Part shown: one piece after another, positions 35,643-46,800 of the stretch
How the letters are laid out: every line of letters begins with the position of its first letter
Numbering within the stretch: position 1 is the first letter of the stretch
Assembly (NCBI GenBank): GCA_937958985.1
Contig: CALGLV010000001.1
Span: 1-64,000, forward strand
Direction of reading: 5' to 3'
Origin: an uncultured Aquimarina sp.
GTDB taxonomy: Bacteria; Bacteroidota; Bacteroidia; Flavobacteriales; Flavobacteriaceae
DNA: 64,000 bases
Program-made: the position numbers and the translations under genes
Notes under the pieces: model-generated
What the model was told of the DNA's origin: nothing
Database searches by the model: none
Seen by the model: the letters and a program-made list of their open reading frames with translations, nothing else

Positions 35643-36503
35643 TTAAGCTTCAGAAAGTATTTTATTTCTATAATATTCAATAATCCCATCAATAGGGCGA
35701 CGTACAATATTACCCAACGTTAAATGGTAAGGCAACAATGCATCTTTTATAATATCTTGACTAAAGTGTGCTATAGATCCAATAAAGTGAATAGGTACAT
35801 TCTGTGCTTCGGGGAAACACATTACTCTATTTTCAACAAACTTCTTAATACCTTCAGTAATTAATAAGTAGAAATATCCATTACGCTCTTCGCTAGTAAA
35901 TATAAACTCCGCAAAGTTGGCTAAATACGTATTAGGGTTTTCTTCTTGATATATGTTTTTCTTTACAGCATCAGGAGAAAGATCGTATCGTTTCTCAAAT
36001 TCGTCTGCTATAGATTTTGGCATTCGTTTGTAATAGTAATCTCTAATTAAACGTTTTCCAAAGTAGTTTCCACTAGCTTCATCCATCAAAATGTATCCTA
36101 AGGATTCCACTTCCATATGTATGTTATCGCCATCGTAGTAACAACTATTTGATCCTGTTCCTAAAATACAAACAATACCGGGTTCTGTAGTTGCTGCAAA
36201 AACTGCAGCTACCATATCTTCTTTAACCATCACTTCGGACGATGTAAAGTAAGCTTTCATTATTTTTTCTAATATAGCTGTAGGGCCTGCAGTACCGCAA
36301 CCTGCGCCATAAAAGTGTACACTTTTAATTTTATCTTTGTATGTTTTTATGTCTTTGTTAGCTTTCAATCGTTCTTCAAGAACACTCTCTTTAAAAACAG
36401 CAGGATTTAAACCTTGAGTTCTTGTTTTAAAGACTTGCTCGCCTTTTTCATCTAAAAGTATCCAATCGCATTTTGTGGATCCCCCATCCGCTAATAAAAT
36501 CAT
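35643..36503 (-). CDS. N-acetylglucosamine kinase-like BadF/BadG-family kinase
   Basis: 286 residues of the ASKHA sugar-kinase fold. Phosphate 1 motif LLADGGSTKCDWILLD at the N terminus, GLNPAVF near 32, and the adenosine/phosphate motif CILGTGSNSCYYD near 112. Proteins of this kind phosphorylate N-acetylglucosamine or another amino sugar at position 6 using ATP, feeding cell-wall recycling or chitin use. The substrate is by family resemblance only. It is a separate unit from gapA because a terminator lies between them. Confidence 0.85.
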   Translation of the reverse strand: MILLADGGSTKCDWILLDEKGEQVFKTRTQGLNPAVFKESVLEERLKANKDIKTYKDKIKSVHFYGAGCGTAGPTAILEKIMKAYFTSSEVMVKEDMVAAVFAATTEPGIVCILGTGSNSCYYDGDNIHMEVESLGYILMDEASGNYFGKRLIRDYYYKRMPKSIADEFEKRYDLSPDAVKKNIYQEENPNTYLANFAEFIFTSEERNGYFYLLITEGIKKFVENRVMCFPEAQNVPIHFIGSIAHFSQDIIKDALLPYHLTLGNIVRRPIDGIIEYYRNKILSEA

Positions 36504-36556
36504 ACAATAATTGAGTTAAGAATTGAAAAATACGACACCGTCGCAATAAAAAACAA

Positions 36557-36590
36557 AAAACCCTACACTTTAAATAAAATGTAGGGTTTT
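36557..36590 (-). terminator. gapA terminator
   Basis: Stem AAAACCCTACA / TGTAGGGTTTT with an A/T loop lies 10 nt past the gapA stop codon and ends in a T run on the minus strand. Confidence 0.85.
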
Positions 36591-36599
36591 AAATATTTA

Positions 36600-37622
<1,023 letters not shown>

Positions 37623-37632
37623 TTAATTCTCT

Positions 37633-38619
37633 TTATTTAGACACGATATCTGCTACTCTTAGCAATTCGGTGTCTAATTTTCTATTTTTATTTAAAGCAA
37701 CGTTAAGATCTACATAGATTGGGTTTCTATGACTTACGCCAACCATTACATTTGTTTTATTGCTCATTATTGCATCAACAGCTGCAACTCCTAACTTACT
37801 TGCTAGCACTCTATCAAAACAAGTTGGAGATCCTCCGCGTTGCATATGTCCTAAAACACTTACACGCACATCGTATTCTGGTCTATGCTCATTAACATAA
37901 TCGCGCATTTCCATAATACTCATTCCTGTCTTCCCTTCAGCTACTACAACAATACTTGATGTCTTACCCGTTTCGTGACTATGGTCTAAAGATTCAATTA
38001 GTCGTTGAATACTAAAATCTTTCTTCTCTGGAATTAAAATTTCTTCAGCTCCACCGCCAATACCAGCACTAATTGCAATATCCCCTGCATCACGCCCCAT
38101 TACCTCTACTAGAAATAATCGATTGTGCGAACTTGCAGTATCTCTAATTTTATCGATAGCCTCCACAACAGTATTTAAAGCTGTATCGTAACCTATCGTA
38201 TAATCCGTTCCATTAATATCATTATCTATAGTTCCCGGAATACCAACCACTGGAAAATTAAATTCATCATTTAACTTTAAAGCGCCTGTAAAACTTCCGT
38301 CACCACCAATAACCACTAATGCATCGATGTTATTTTTAATTAAATTGGCATGCGCTATTACTCTTCCCTCAGGTTGAATAAATTCTAAACATCGTGCAGA
38401 ACGTAAAAACGTACCTCCTCTATTTATAGTATTAGCTACTGATCGAGGACCTAATTCGATCATATTGTCTTCCATTAGTCCCCTGTACCCTTCATAAATA
38501 CCAACACATCCAACACCATAATTATCACATGCTCTAACTACAGCACGAATTGCAGCGTTCATCCCTGGAGCATCTCCTCCTGATGTTAGTACACCTATTT
38601 TGTTGATTTTTTTTGCCAT
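37633..38619 (-). CDS. pfkA: ATP-dependent 6-phosphofructokinase
   Basis: 328 residues from the ATG at 38619, equal to the usual family length; a TTG nine bases upstream is in frame but gives a worse start. IGVLTSGGDAPGMNAAIR is the ATP loop, GGDGSFTGA and the catalytic PGTIDNDINGTDYTIG region follow, with MGRDAGDIA and GHMQRGGSPTCFDR later. It commits fructose 6-phosphate to glycolysis. A TATTTTTG -7 element ends only 6 nt before the ATG, so the transcript could be leaderless. First gene of the pfkA-gapA operon. Confidence 0.96.
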   Translation of the reverse strand: MAKKINKIGVLTSGGDAPGMNAAIRAVVRACDNYGVGCVGIYEGYRGLMEDNMIELGPRSVANTINRGGTFLRSARCLEFIQPEGRVIAHANLIKNNIDALVVIGGDGSFTGALKLNDEFNFPVVGIPGTIDNDINGTDYTIGYDTALNTVVEAIDKIRDTASSHNRLFLVEVMGRDAGDIAISAGIGGGAEEILIPEKKDFSIQRLIESLDHSHETGKTSSIVVVAEGKTGMSIMEMRDYVNEHRPEYDVRVSVLGHMQRGGSPTCFDRVLASKLGVAAVDAIMSNKTNVMVGVSHRNPIYVDLNVALNKNRKLDTELLRVADIVSK

Positions 38620-38807
38620 TGGTGCCAAAAATATTCTAATTGTACGTAATAACCTAATTTACTTCAATACCTCAAACGTTTTCGACTTTCGAATTGTATT
38701 TTCTACAGTAAATCTTCTAATTCGTTAAAGAAAACTCAATGAAATAATAATTTTATAGTTTTAATTTTTCTGAATTAACGATAATAAGAAACTTCATAAA
38801 ATTAAGC

Positions 38808-40784
38808 TTATTGTATTGAATAATTCTTCAAACCTTTAACAAGCCAATTGTAATATTCTGTTTTATTTGGGGTGTTACCCACGGGCTGTTGAAGCAATTG
38901 AAAATCCTGATCCATCAACACGTAATACGGTTGTGAATTGTTTTTGAAATTAATGGTTTGAAACGTTGCCCATTTACTTCCTATCGTTTTAATATTTTTT
39001 ACACTATTTGTTCCAGAATACAAAAACCTAAACTGCTCTTCTTTTGGAAGTTCTTTTCTGTCGTCCACATATAAAGAAATTAAAATCACTTCATTTTCTA
39101 GAATTTGTTTAATCTTAGAATCGCTCCATACATTTTCTTCCATTTTACGACAATTAACACAAGCCCAACCAGTGAAGTCAATTAAAATTGGCTTTTGCTG
39201 TTTCTTTGCCTCTGCCAAACCTTCGTAAAAATCAGTATAGGAATGCGCACTAAACAACTTAGCTTGATCTTTATAAATACTGTAAACCATTGGAGGCGGG
39301 AAACCGCTCAATAATTTCAAATTTGCTTCTTCTGTTTTAAGTAAACCAGGAACCAAATACCCTGCAAATGCTAAGGCTATTAAAGCTATTATTTTACGCG
39401 TACCACTAATTTTTTGATTTGGCGCATCGTGCGGAAATCTAAACAACCCAAACAAGTATGCTGCCAACCCAAGTGCTATAATAATCCAAAGCCCCACAAA
39501 AACTTCTCTTTTAAGCAACCCCCAATGCTGAACCAGATCTGCATTTGACAAAAACTTCAATGCAAAAGCCAATTCCACAAAACCAAGTACCACTTTTACT
39601 GTTGTCATCCAACCTCCACTTTTAGGGAGTTTTTTCAATAGATTAGGAAACAATGCAAAAAACGCAAATGGTAATGCTAAAGCCAATCCAAAACCAGCTA
39701 AACCATAAGTTAATTGAATAGCTCCTCCGTCATTAGTTAAAGAGCCTCCTAACAAAGATCCTAAAATAGGGCCTGTACAAGAAAACGAAACTAACACTAG
39801 AGTAAGTGCCATAAAAAACACTCCTAAGCCACCGCCAAGTTGCGTGGCTTTTGAATCCATAGCATTACTCCATTTTGAAGGCAATGTGATTTCAAAATAA
39901 CCAAAAAATGAAATAGCAAAAAACACAAATATTATAAAGAATGAAATATTCAACCATGAATTTGTTGACACATTATTTAATATATCTGGATTTACAGAAT
40001 CCAATAAATGAAATGGAATACTTACTAAAATATAAGTAATCACTATAAAAAAACCATACATCAATGCTTTAATAACACCTCCTTTGGAACCGCCTGAACT
40101 GTGAGAAAAAAAAGACACCGTAAGTGGTATCATTGGAAACACACAAGGTGTTAACAATGCAATAAAACCACCTATAAATCCTAAAAAGAAAAGACTCCAC
40201 AAACTCTTTTTTGCTGTTTCAGAAATCTTGAATTCTTCAGTAGACTTAATACCTAACTGTAATTTTTTTGACAGCTCTAAATCCTGTGCACTTAAACTTG
40301 TGCTCACTGGAGCCACTTGATTTCCCGAAACACCTAAAAGATTAATCGTTAATTTTTTCTCTTCGGGTGGAAGGCATTTTTCATCATCGCACACCATGAA
40401 AAACGCAGTAACCTCAACCGGATCTTTAAAATCGGAATTTATTTTTATTTTTTGTTTAAAATCTACTTTCCCTTCATGATAAGTGATTTCCATCTCAAAG
40501 GTTTTATCAAAAGCTGTAATCCCTTTAGGCTCTTTTGTTTTCCCTAAAAGCTCAATTCCCTTAGCTTTAAAATCTATTTCTGTCGCGATTGGCCCATCAT
40601 CTTCATTTAAATACTGACTGTAAATATGCCAATGATCTTCAACCTCGGCAGTAACAATAATTTCATATTCGTTAGATTGGATTTTAGTTGATACCGCACT
40701 CCAAGTTACAGGGTTAGAAATTTGTGCTTGCAAACTAAACAAACTCAGTAAAAACAGGATAATACTACTTATTTTCTTACTCAT
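38808..40784 (-). CDS. DsbD-like thiol-disulfide reductase
   Basis: 658 residues: signal peptide (about 1-20), periplasmic N-terminal domain with a Cys pair (CDDEKCLPPE near 135), eight-helix membrane domain of the DsbD/CcdA type (PCVFPMIPLTV and SCTGPILGSLL carry the redox Cys), and a C-terminal thioredoxin domain with Cys-Val-Asn-Cys (DFTGWACVNCRKMEE near 540). Electrons from cytoplasmic thioredoxin are carried to periplasmic proteins, for example for cytochrome c maturation or disulfide repair. All three domain Cys pairs are present. It follows tilS by 40 nt on the same strand. Confidence 0.92.
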   Translation of the reverse strand: MSKKISSIILFLLSLFSLQAQISNPVTWSAVSTKIQSNEYEIIVTAEVEDHWHIYSQYLNEDDGPIATEIDFKAKGIELLGKTKEPKGITAFDKTFEMEITYHEGKVDFKQKIKINSDFKDPVEVTAFFMVCDDEKCLPPEEKKLTINLLGVSGNQVAPVSTSLSAQDLELSKKLQLGIKSTEEFKISETAKKSLWSLFFLGFIGGFIALLTPCVFPMIPLTVSFFSHSSGGSKGGVIKALMYGFFIVITYILVSIPFHLLDSVNPDILNNVSTNSWLNISFFIIFVFFAISFFGYFEITLPSKWSNAMDSKATQLGGGLGVFFMALTLVLVSFSCTGPILGSLLGGSLTNDGGAIQLTYGLAGFGLALALPFAFFALFPNLLKKLPKSGGWMTTVKVVLGFVELAFALKFLSNADLVQHWGLLKREVFVGLWIIIALGLAAYLFGLFRFPHDAPNQKISGTRKIIALIALAFAGYLVPGLLKTEEANLKLLSGFPPPMVYSIYKDQAKLFSAHSYTDFYEGLAEAKKQQKPILIDFTGWACVNCRKMEENVWSDSKIKQILENEVILISLYVDDRKELPKEEQFRFLYSGTNSVKNIKTIGSKWATFQTINFKNNSQPYYVLMDQDFQLLQQPVGNTPNKTEYYNWLVKGLKNYSIQ

Positions 40785-40824
40785 AAAACTAATTTGTTAA
40801 TGTGGTATCACATGAAAGTAACGT

Positions 40825-42150
40825 TTAACTTTCAACCTTTTTAAATTCAATTATAATTTTTTCTACTGCTTCTTCGCTAGTAAATCTTCGATCTGCTCTT
40901 TGATTTACTACCCAAACTACTTCGCCTTCCGAACAAAGCAACCAAATGTTGTTTTTTTCTGGAATTGAAAATTTCTCATCTTTAAAGAACTTGCTTAGTT
41001 TTTTCTTCCCCACCATTCCTGTAGGGTAAAAATAGTCACCTTGCTTCCATTTCCTTACAGTTAGCGGAAAGTTTAATTTATTTAAATCTAAAGTTATTTT
41101 ATTTTTACTGGGTTTCACTATTACTTTGAAATCATTTATTAAAAGAAATTCATTTTCAGATATTGAAATTTCAATATCTTCTTTACCTATAGTTATTAGC
41201 TGATTTGTATTTGTAACGGTAGGATAAAGCAATAAACAATCTCTATCCTTAAGCAAAGTATATGTATTTGAAATTACTTTTTTTCCAGACTGTGCTTCTA
41301 TCAAATTATTAATGTCGTCCCATGCTGTAAATTTAAATGGCTTTAAAATTTCGAACAGCACTAACTGATAATGCTTTTCTTTTTTTAAATTTTCAATAGA
41401 TAGTTTGAATCCTTTAATTGAAGGGGCTTTAAACAAAATATCTTTTTTAACTTTATCAATATAATCCACAACCACATCTTGGCTTTGTTGCAGATAGCTT
41501 ATTGATTTAGTAAAGTTACTCAGTAAACTTGAATTCGCTTCTTTTAATGAAGGTACTACCTCATGCCTTATCTTATTTCTTAAATACTTAGAATCTTGAT
41601 TACTGACATCTTCTCGCCATGAAAGGTTATTTTTTTCAGCGAAAGCTATTATTTCTTTTTTCGAGAATGGTAACAAAGGCCTTTGATATATATTATTTAC
41701 TTTCGGGATTCCTGTTAATCCCTCCAAACCTGAGCCTCGCGAAAGATTAATCAAAAAAGTTTCTAAATTATCATCTGCATGATGTGCTGTTAACACAACA
41801 TCTAAATGATATAATTTGGCCATTTTTTTAAACCAGTTATATCTTAACTCTCTCGCTGCAACCTGTATTGAAACTTTATGCTCATTTACATAAGCAGATG
41901 TGTCAAACGCAGTAGTAACAAAAGGCACTTTTAGTGTTTCCGCTAGGTGTTTTACAAATGCTTGATCCCCATCACTAGCATCACCACGTAATTGAAAGTT
42001 ACAATGTAATAATGTAATATCTAAATTTAAAGAATAACAAAGCTGAGCCAGGACCACACTATCCACACCCCCACTTATAGCAATACCTACTTTCCGCTCT
42101 TGAAATCGAGGGAAATTATTTAATATATGTTGTTTAAATCGAATACGCAT
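40825..42150 (-). CDS. tilS: tRNA(Ile)-lysidine synthetase
   Basis: 441 residues. The PP-loop SGGVDS is at 26-31, TAHHADDNLETFLINLSRGSGLEGLTGI (about 123-150) holds the TilS-specific signature, and the C-terminal domain (residues about 360-435, including GMVGKKKLSKFFKDEK) binds tRNA. It modifies C34 of tRNA-Ile(CAU) to lysidine so that AUA is read as isoleucine, an essential function. A TAAATTTG element ends 7 nt before the ATG, again suggesting a nearly leaderless transcript. The dsbD-like gene follows. Confidence 0.95.
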   Translation of the reverse strand: MRIRFKQHILNNFPRFQERKVGIAISGGVDSVVLAQLCYSLNLDITLLHCNFQLRGDASDGDQAFVKHLAETLKVPFVTTAFDTSAYVNEHKVSIQVAARELRYNWFKKMAKLYHLDVVLTAHHADDNLETFLINLSRGSGLEGLTGIPKVNNIYQRPLLPFSKKEIIAFAEKNNLSWREDVSNQDSKYLRNKIRHEVVPSLKEANSSLLSNFTKSISYLQQSQDVVVDYIDKVKKDILFKAPSIKGFKLSIENLKKEKHYQLVLFEILKPFKFTAWDDINNLIEAQSGKKVISNTYTLLKDRDCLLLYPTVTNTNQLITIGKEDIEISISENEFLLINDFKVIVKPSKNKITLDLNKLNFPLTVRKWKQGDYFYPTGMVGKKKLSKFFKDEKFSIPEKNNIWLLCSEGEVVWVVNQRADRRFTSEEAVEKIIIEFKKVES

Positions 42151-42224
42151 CCTGTAACAAATTTATATACAATTTTGGTAATATCTATTACTGTCGAAAT
42201 TTACTTATAAGTTTTAAGCAAAAG

Positions 42225-42256
42225 AAAAGGATTCAACTTTTATGCTAAATCCTTTT
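42225..42256 (-). terminator. weak terminator after the coiled-coil protein operon
   Basis: Stem AAAAGGATT / AATCCTTTT with a 14-nt loop lies about 28 nt past the stop of the coiled-coil gene. Nine base pairs and a short T run make it plausible but modest. Confidence 0.5.
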
Positions 42257-42284
42257 ACTCCTAAACTCATAACTCTTGAATATG

Positions 42285-43013
42285 TTACACCTTTTTAAGG
42301 TTTAATTCTTTTAGCTTTTCTTCTTTAGCTTTCAAATCCAATTTTATTTTATTTATTCTTTCTGTGTGCTTTTTGATTTTTTCTTCAACCAAAGAGACTT
42401 TTTTCATTTTTTCATTATACTGTTCTACTGTAATTTCTCCCGCTTCTTTTTGTCGCGTTAATCGTTCTTTTGTTTTATTTATTTTATCGAGACCTTGAGT
42501 CCTTTTTTTATTGTATAAATCCAATTTTTCTTTTTTATTAGAAATTTTGTTTTCTACTTCATTTAAACGGTCGTTTTTTAATTCTATTCTTTGCTCCTTC
42601 AACTCTTGCCTCTCGTCCTTCGTTTTTTTATTATATTCTTTGAGCTTGTCTTTTAATTCCGGGTTAGAAGATAAATAAGCCTTTTTTTCTTCAGCAGACA
42701 TGTTTTTCATTTTCTCTTGATGCTCACCTAGAATAGCTTTACGTCCTTCTTTTAATTCTTTTTTCGTTTGCTTTATCTCTTCTCGTTTTCCTTTCACCTG
42801 TTCGCGCTGTGTTTTTACCACCTCACGTTTAGCCTTTATCTGTTCTTTTTGAAGCTTCATTTCTTCTTTCCTCAATTTAGCTTCTTGTCTTTTCAGCTCT
42901 CCCTTAGCCTTTCCTTTGAACTCTTTTCCTTCTTTAACTGGTTTTTGAGCTACCGCAGATAGCATCATTCCAACAAGGGCTATTAATACAGCTATTTTTC
43001 TTGTAATCTTCAT
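42285..43013 (-). CDS. secreted Lys/Glu-rich coiled-coil protein
   Basis: 242 residues: signal peptide ending SAVAQ at about residue 22, then over 200 residues almost entirely of K, E, R, Q and L in heptad-like spacing, predicted to form one long helical rod (for example KLRKEEMKLQKEQIKAKREVV). It should be periplasmic. No enzymatic motif is visible. It lies 10 nt after a small lipoprotein gene on the same strand, so the pair is an operon. Function unknown; a structural or periplasm-spanning role is inference. Confidence 0.65.
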   Translation of the reverse strand: MKITRKIAVLIALVGMMLSAVAQKPVKEGKEFKGKAKGELKRQEAKLRKEEMKLQKEQIKAKREVVKTQREQVKGKREEIKQTKKELKEGRKAILGEHQEKMKNMSAEEKKAYLSSNPELKDKLKEYNKKTKDERQELKEQRIELKNDRLNEVENKISNKKEKLDLYNKKRTQGLDKINKTKERLTRQKEAGEITVEQYNEKMKKVSLVEEKIKKHTERINKIKLDLKAKEEKLKELNLKKV

Positions 43014-43023
43014 CTCTTTCTTT

Positions 43024-43224
43024 TTATAAGTTATCTAACTCTTCAAGGTCTTTCTCCAGCTCTTTCACCTCATTATCTAAAGACATTAAATCGTTTTTAA
43101 TTTCTTCAGAAACAGATTCTACTTTTTGTTTTATTTCTGTTGTTTCTGTTTTTACTGCTTTTTTATCTACACAAGATATCACAAAGAGACTGGTCATTAC
43201 AAATAACAAAATTACCTTATTCAT
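43024..43224 (-). CDS. small coiled-coil lipoprotein
   Basis: 66 residues: signal peptide with lipobox FVISC (Cys18), then a 48-residue helical stretch with heptads (VESVSEEIKNDLMSLDNEVKELEKDLEEL region). The size and layout recall Braun's lipoprotein of enterobacteria, but there is no terminal Lys for peptidoglycan attachment: it ends EELDNL. First gene of the operon with the long coiled-coil protein. Whether they bind each other is untested. Confidence 0.65.
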   Translation of the reverse strand: MNKVILLFVMTSLFVISCVDKKAVKTETTEIKQKVESVSEEIKNDLMSLDNEVKELEKDLEELDNL

Positions 43225-43308
43225 GATCTATTAATTTTCAGTTACACTTATAAATATAAACAAAAACATTTATCAATATGCTTTTGTTTAAATCTGTATT
43301 AATTTAAC

Positions 43309-43779
43309 CTATGAGTTAAAATTCTTTTTCAATCTCGCTAAATCTTTTTGATTATCTCGATCTTTTATGGTTTCTCGTTTATCATAAAGCTTTTTACCTT
43401 TAGCTAAAGCCACTATCATTTTTGCAAACCCTTTATCTGTTGTAAAAACTTTTAAAGGCACTATAGTTAACCCCTTCGTAGAAACTTCTTTTTCTAATTT
43501 TCGTAATTCTTTTTTATTGAGAAGTAATTTTCTTTCAGATTTGGGATTGTGATTAAAGTACGTCGCGTGAGAATATTCTTGAATGGTCATATTAATAACA
43601 AATAATTCACCGCGATCATTAAATTCACAAAAACTCTCAGCAATACTTGCCTTACCCTCGCGGATAGCTTTTATTTCGGTACCGCGCAAAACTATACCTG
43701 CAGTATATTTATCAAAAATTTCGTATTCGAATTTCGCCTTCTTATTTTGAATATTTACCGTTTGTGTCTTTGTTTTCAT
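43309..43779 (-). CDS. smpB: SsrA-binding protein SmpB
   Basis: 156 residues, basic OB-fold protein with tmRNA-specific signatures: NKKAKFEYEIFDKYTAGIVLRGTEIKAIREGKASI and the C-terminal tail LYDKRETIKDRDNQKD. It binds tmRNA and helps rescue stalled ribosomes. No tmRNA gene is in this window. Monocistronic between the coiled-coil operon and the sensor kinase; no consensus promoter found. Confidence 0.97.
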   Translation of the reverse strand: MKTKTQTVNIQNKKAKFEYEIFDKYTAGIVLRGTEIKAIREGKASIAESFCEFNDRGELFVINMTIQEYSHATYFNHNPKSERKLLLNKKELRKLEKEVSTKGLTIVPLKVFTTDKGFAKMIVALAKGKKLYDKRETIKDRDNQKDLARLKKNFNS

Positions 43780-43855
43780 AACAAGAGTAAAAGTAGTAAT
43801 TTTTTAAAGTTTTAAAACCTCAAAACATATTTGCTTCATCAGAATTTTCACGAAC

Positions 43856-46800
43856 CTATTTAGGTAGGGTTACAATAAATGTAGCTCCCTTACCTTTTCC
43901 TTCTGAAGTAGCGGAGATAGTACCCCCATGAGAATTTATAATTTGCTTAATCATATACAAACCTAAACCAGATCCATTTGTTCCTGAATGAAAACGCTCA
44001 AAAGGAGAGAAAAGTTTTTTCAATGATTTATTATCCATACCTGAACCATTATCCGAAACAAACAAAGTGACGGTTTCATTATTTTCTTCAAACTTGATTT
44101 CTATAATTGGATTTTTTTGATTCCCCATATATTTTATAGAGTTATCAAATAGGTTAGAAAAAACCTGAATAATACGATTTCGGTCTGCATAAATCTTAGG
44201 TAACGACTCCTTAATTATGAGCGCTACATTTTGCTCTTCAAACTTCGTGTTAATCATTACTCTAGACAACTTAACCATTCGGTTAGTATCTAGCATTTCT
44301 TTATTGTTTTTTATTTTACCTATCCTTGCTACCCTAGTAATATCAGCAATTAAATCCGTCATTGTTTCACACGAAACATCAATCATTTCCATGTACTTTT
44401 CAATAAGAGGTAAATCCTTTTCAGAAAACTCCATTTGAATAAGCTCGGTAATTGTTCTAATATTACTTAAAGGACTTTTTAAATCGTGAGAAACAGAAAA
44501 AGCAAATCGTTGGATTTCTTCATTTTTAAAAGACAACTCGTCGGCTACATCCATCAATTTATCTTTCTGCAACTGTAATTCCTTGGTTCTTAACGCTATT
44601 TCTTTTTTTAATTTCTTTTGATTTCGTATTACACTTCTTGTTCTTGAATAATAAATTAAATAACCTACTACTAAAAGTAAGCCTATCGTTAGTACTTTAA
44701 ACCAAAGTGCTTGCCAAAAAGGCGGAATAACTTCTAGGCAAAGTGTTTTTTCGTTACCAACCCATAACCCATCAGAATTGGTAGATTTTACATGCAACTT
44801 ATATTTCCCTGGGTCTAAATTAGTATAAGTAACATCATTTTTATTTCCTACGTAATTCCAATCGTCCTCAAAACCTTCTAAAAAATAAGCATAGCTAACC
44901 TTTTCCGGGTTCCGATAAGTCACTGTTGTAAACTCAAAATTAATAACATTGTGCGTATAATCTAAAGACAACGTATCTGTTTTGCTAATAGTCTTTTTTA
45001 ACACCCCAAATTCATCATTGGGGTATACTTGTTTATTTTGAATTTTAAGTTTTGATATATACAGTTGTGGTTTATCTTTTCTTTTTTTTATTTTATTGGG
45101 ATAGAAAACATTAAATCCGTTACTCCCTCCAAAAACCAACTCTTTTGAGCTTAATTTATAAGATGAAGACGAATTAAAATTAGCTCCTTGAACTCCGTCA
45201 CTAGTATTGTATGAGATCAACTCATTATCGAAAGGGTTATACTTTTTCAACCCTTTATTTGTTCCCAGCCATAAGGATCCTTTTTCATCATGCTCTATAG
45301 ACTCAATGGATATGTTTTTTAGCTCTTCAGGTTCCTCTATCCTAATAAACAAATTGCTTTTAGTACTATACTTATTTAGGCCAGAATCAGTTCCAACCCA
45401 TAACAAACCATTCTGATCCTGATGAATAACGTTTACAAAATCACTTGAAATACTTATTTCTTCTTCACTCCGAACTTTATATTGATTGGCTACTTTCCAT
45501 ATATCGTTTTCGTTTTTAAGTCGAATTACTCCATCTCCATGGCTACCAAGCCAAATATCTCCTAAATTATCTTCAAAAACAGTTATTACTTGTGTTGGAT
45601 TTAATACCCTACCATCCATAACCAAGTGAATCTTTTCGAGCCTATCGGTTATTGAGTTGTATTTATGTAGGCCCCCACGAAAAGTAGCTATCCATATGTT
45701 TCCATGATTATCTTTAAGTAAATTCTCTAAAAATTTCGAAGACAATGATGAATTTTCAACATTCATAACTCTATACTCCTTACTATCCATATCAAAAATA
45801 GTAATACCATCTGCCCAACTAGCGATCCACAATTCGTTATCCTTTCGAACTATTGAAAGCACTACATTTGTATTGAGCTTTCCATTATCCAAAGAGTAGT
45901 GTGTATATGTTTTTTTATTTCGATCCCAGTAATTAAGCCCCCCTCCATCGGTACCTATCCAAATATTTTTATTTTTATCTTCCAAAAAACAGGTTGCAAT
46001 ATTGTTACTTAAAGAAGACTTTATTGGCTTATTTTTTTTTTCGTGTTTAAATTTCAAGTATTCTTTATCATAAAAACACAACCCTCTTTTAAAACTACCA
46101 AGCCACATTACCCCGTTACTAGCCTTATAAATAGACCATATTGAATTATTGGGAAGTACATCCGGATCTTCTGAAGTGTTTTGCAAATGAAACATCGCTT
46201 TGCTTTCTCGAGAAAGGATGAATACCCCCCCATTTTCTGAAGCTAGCCAAATATTACCTGAAGCATCTTCTTCTAAAGCTGATATTCTGTAATCAGTTAT
46301 TTTACGGCTATTTTGTTTATTTATTTTAAAATTCACTCCTATTTTAAGTTCACTAAAAAAACCATCAAATGATCCTAGCAAAAATTGATTTGAACTAACC
46401 CGCTTTACTGATTTAATATTGCTAAGTTTCACCGAGCTAATTATAGCCATATCGTGATTAATAACATAAGCTGCATTCCTATTGATAACCACATAATGGT
46501 TGTTCCCATATTTACTTATGTATAAAACATTACCATAATCAAAATCTTTAGTATTAAAAAAAAGACGTCTGACTTTACCGGTATTTAAATTATATCTAAA
46601 AAGTCCATTTTTAGTAGTACCCACCCATAAATAATTCTTTGTCTCCAACAAAGCATTGATATCTGTTTTATTTATAAATTCACTTTCTCCTTTAAAAGGG
46701 TATCGTTTTAAAACACCTAATGTTTCATCATAAAAGTTTAGGCCATTATATGTACCTACGTACAAAATCCCTGAATCACCTTCGTATATTTCTTTAACAA

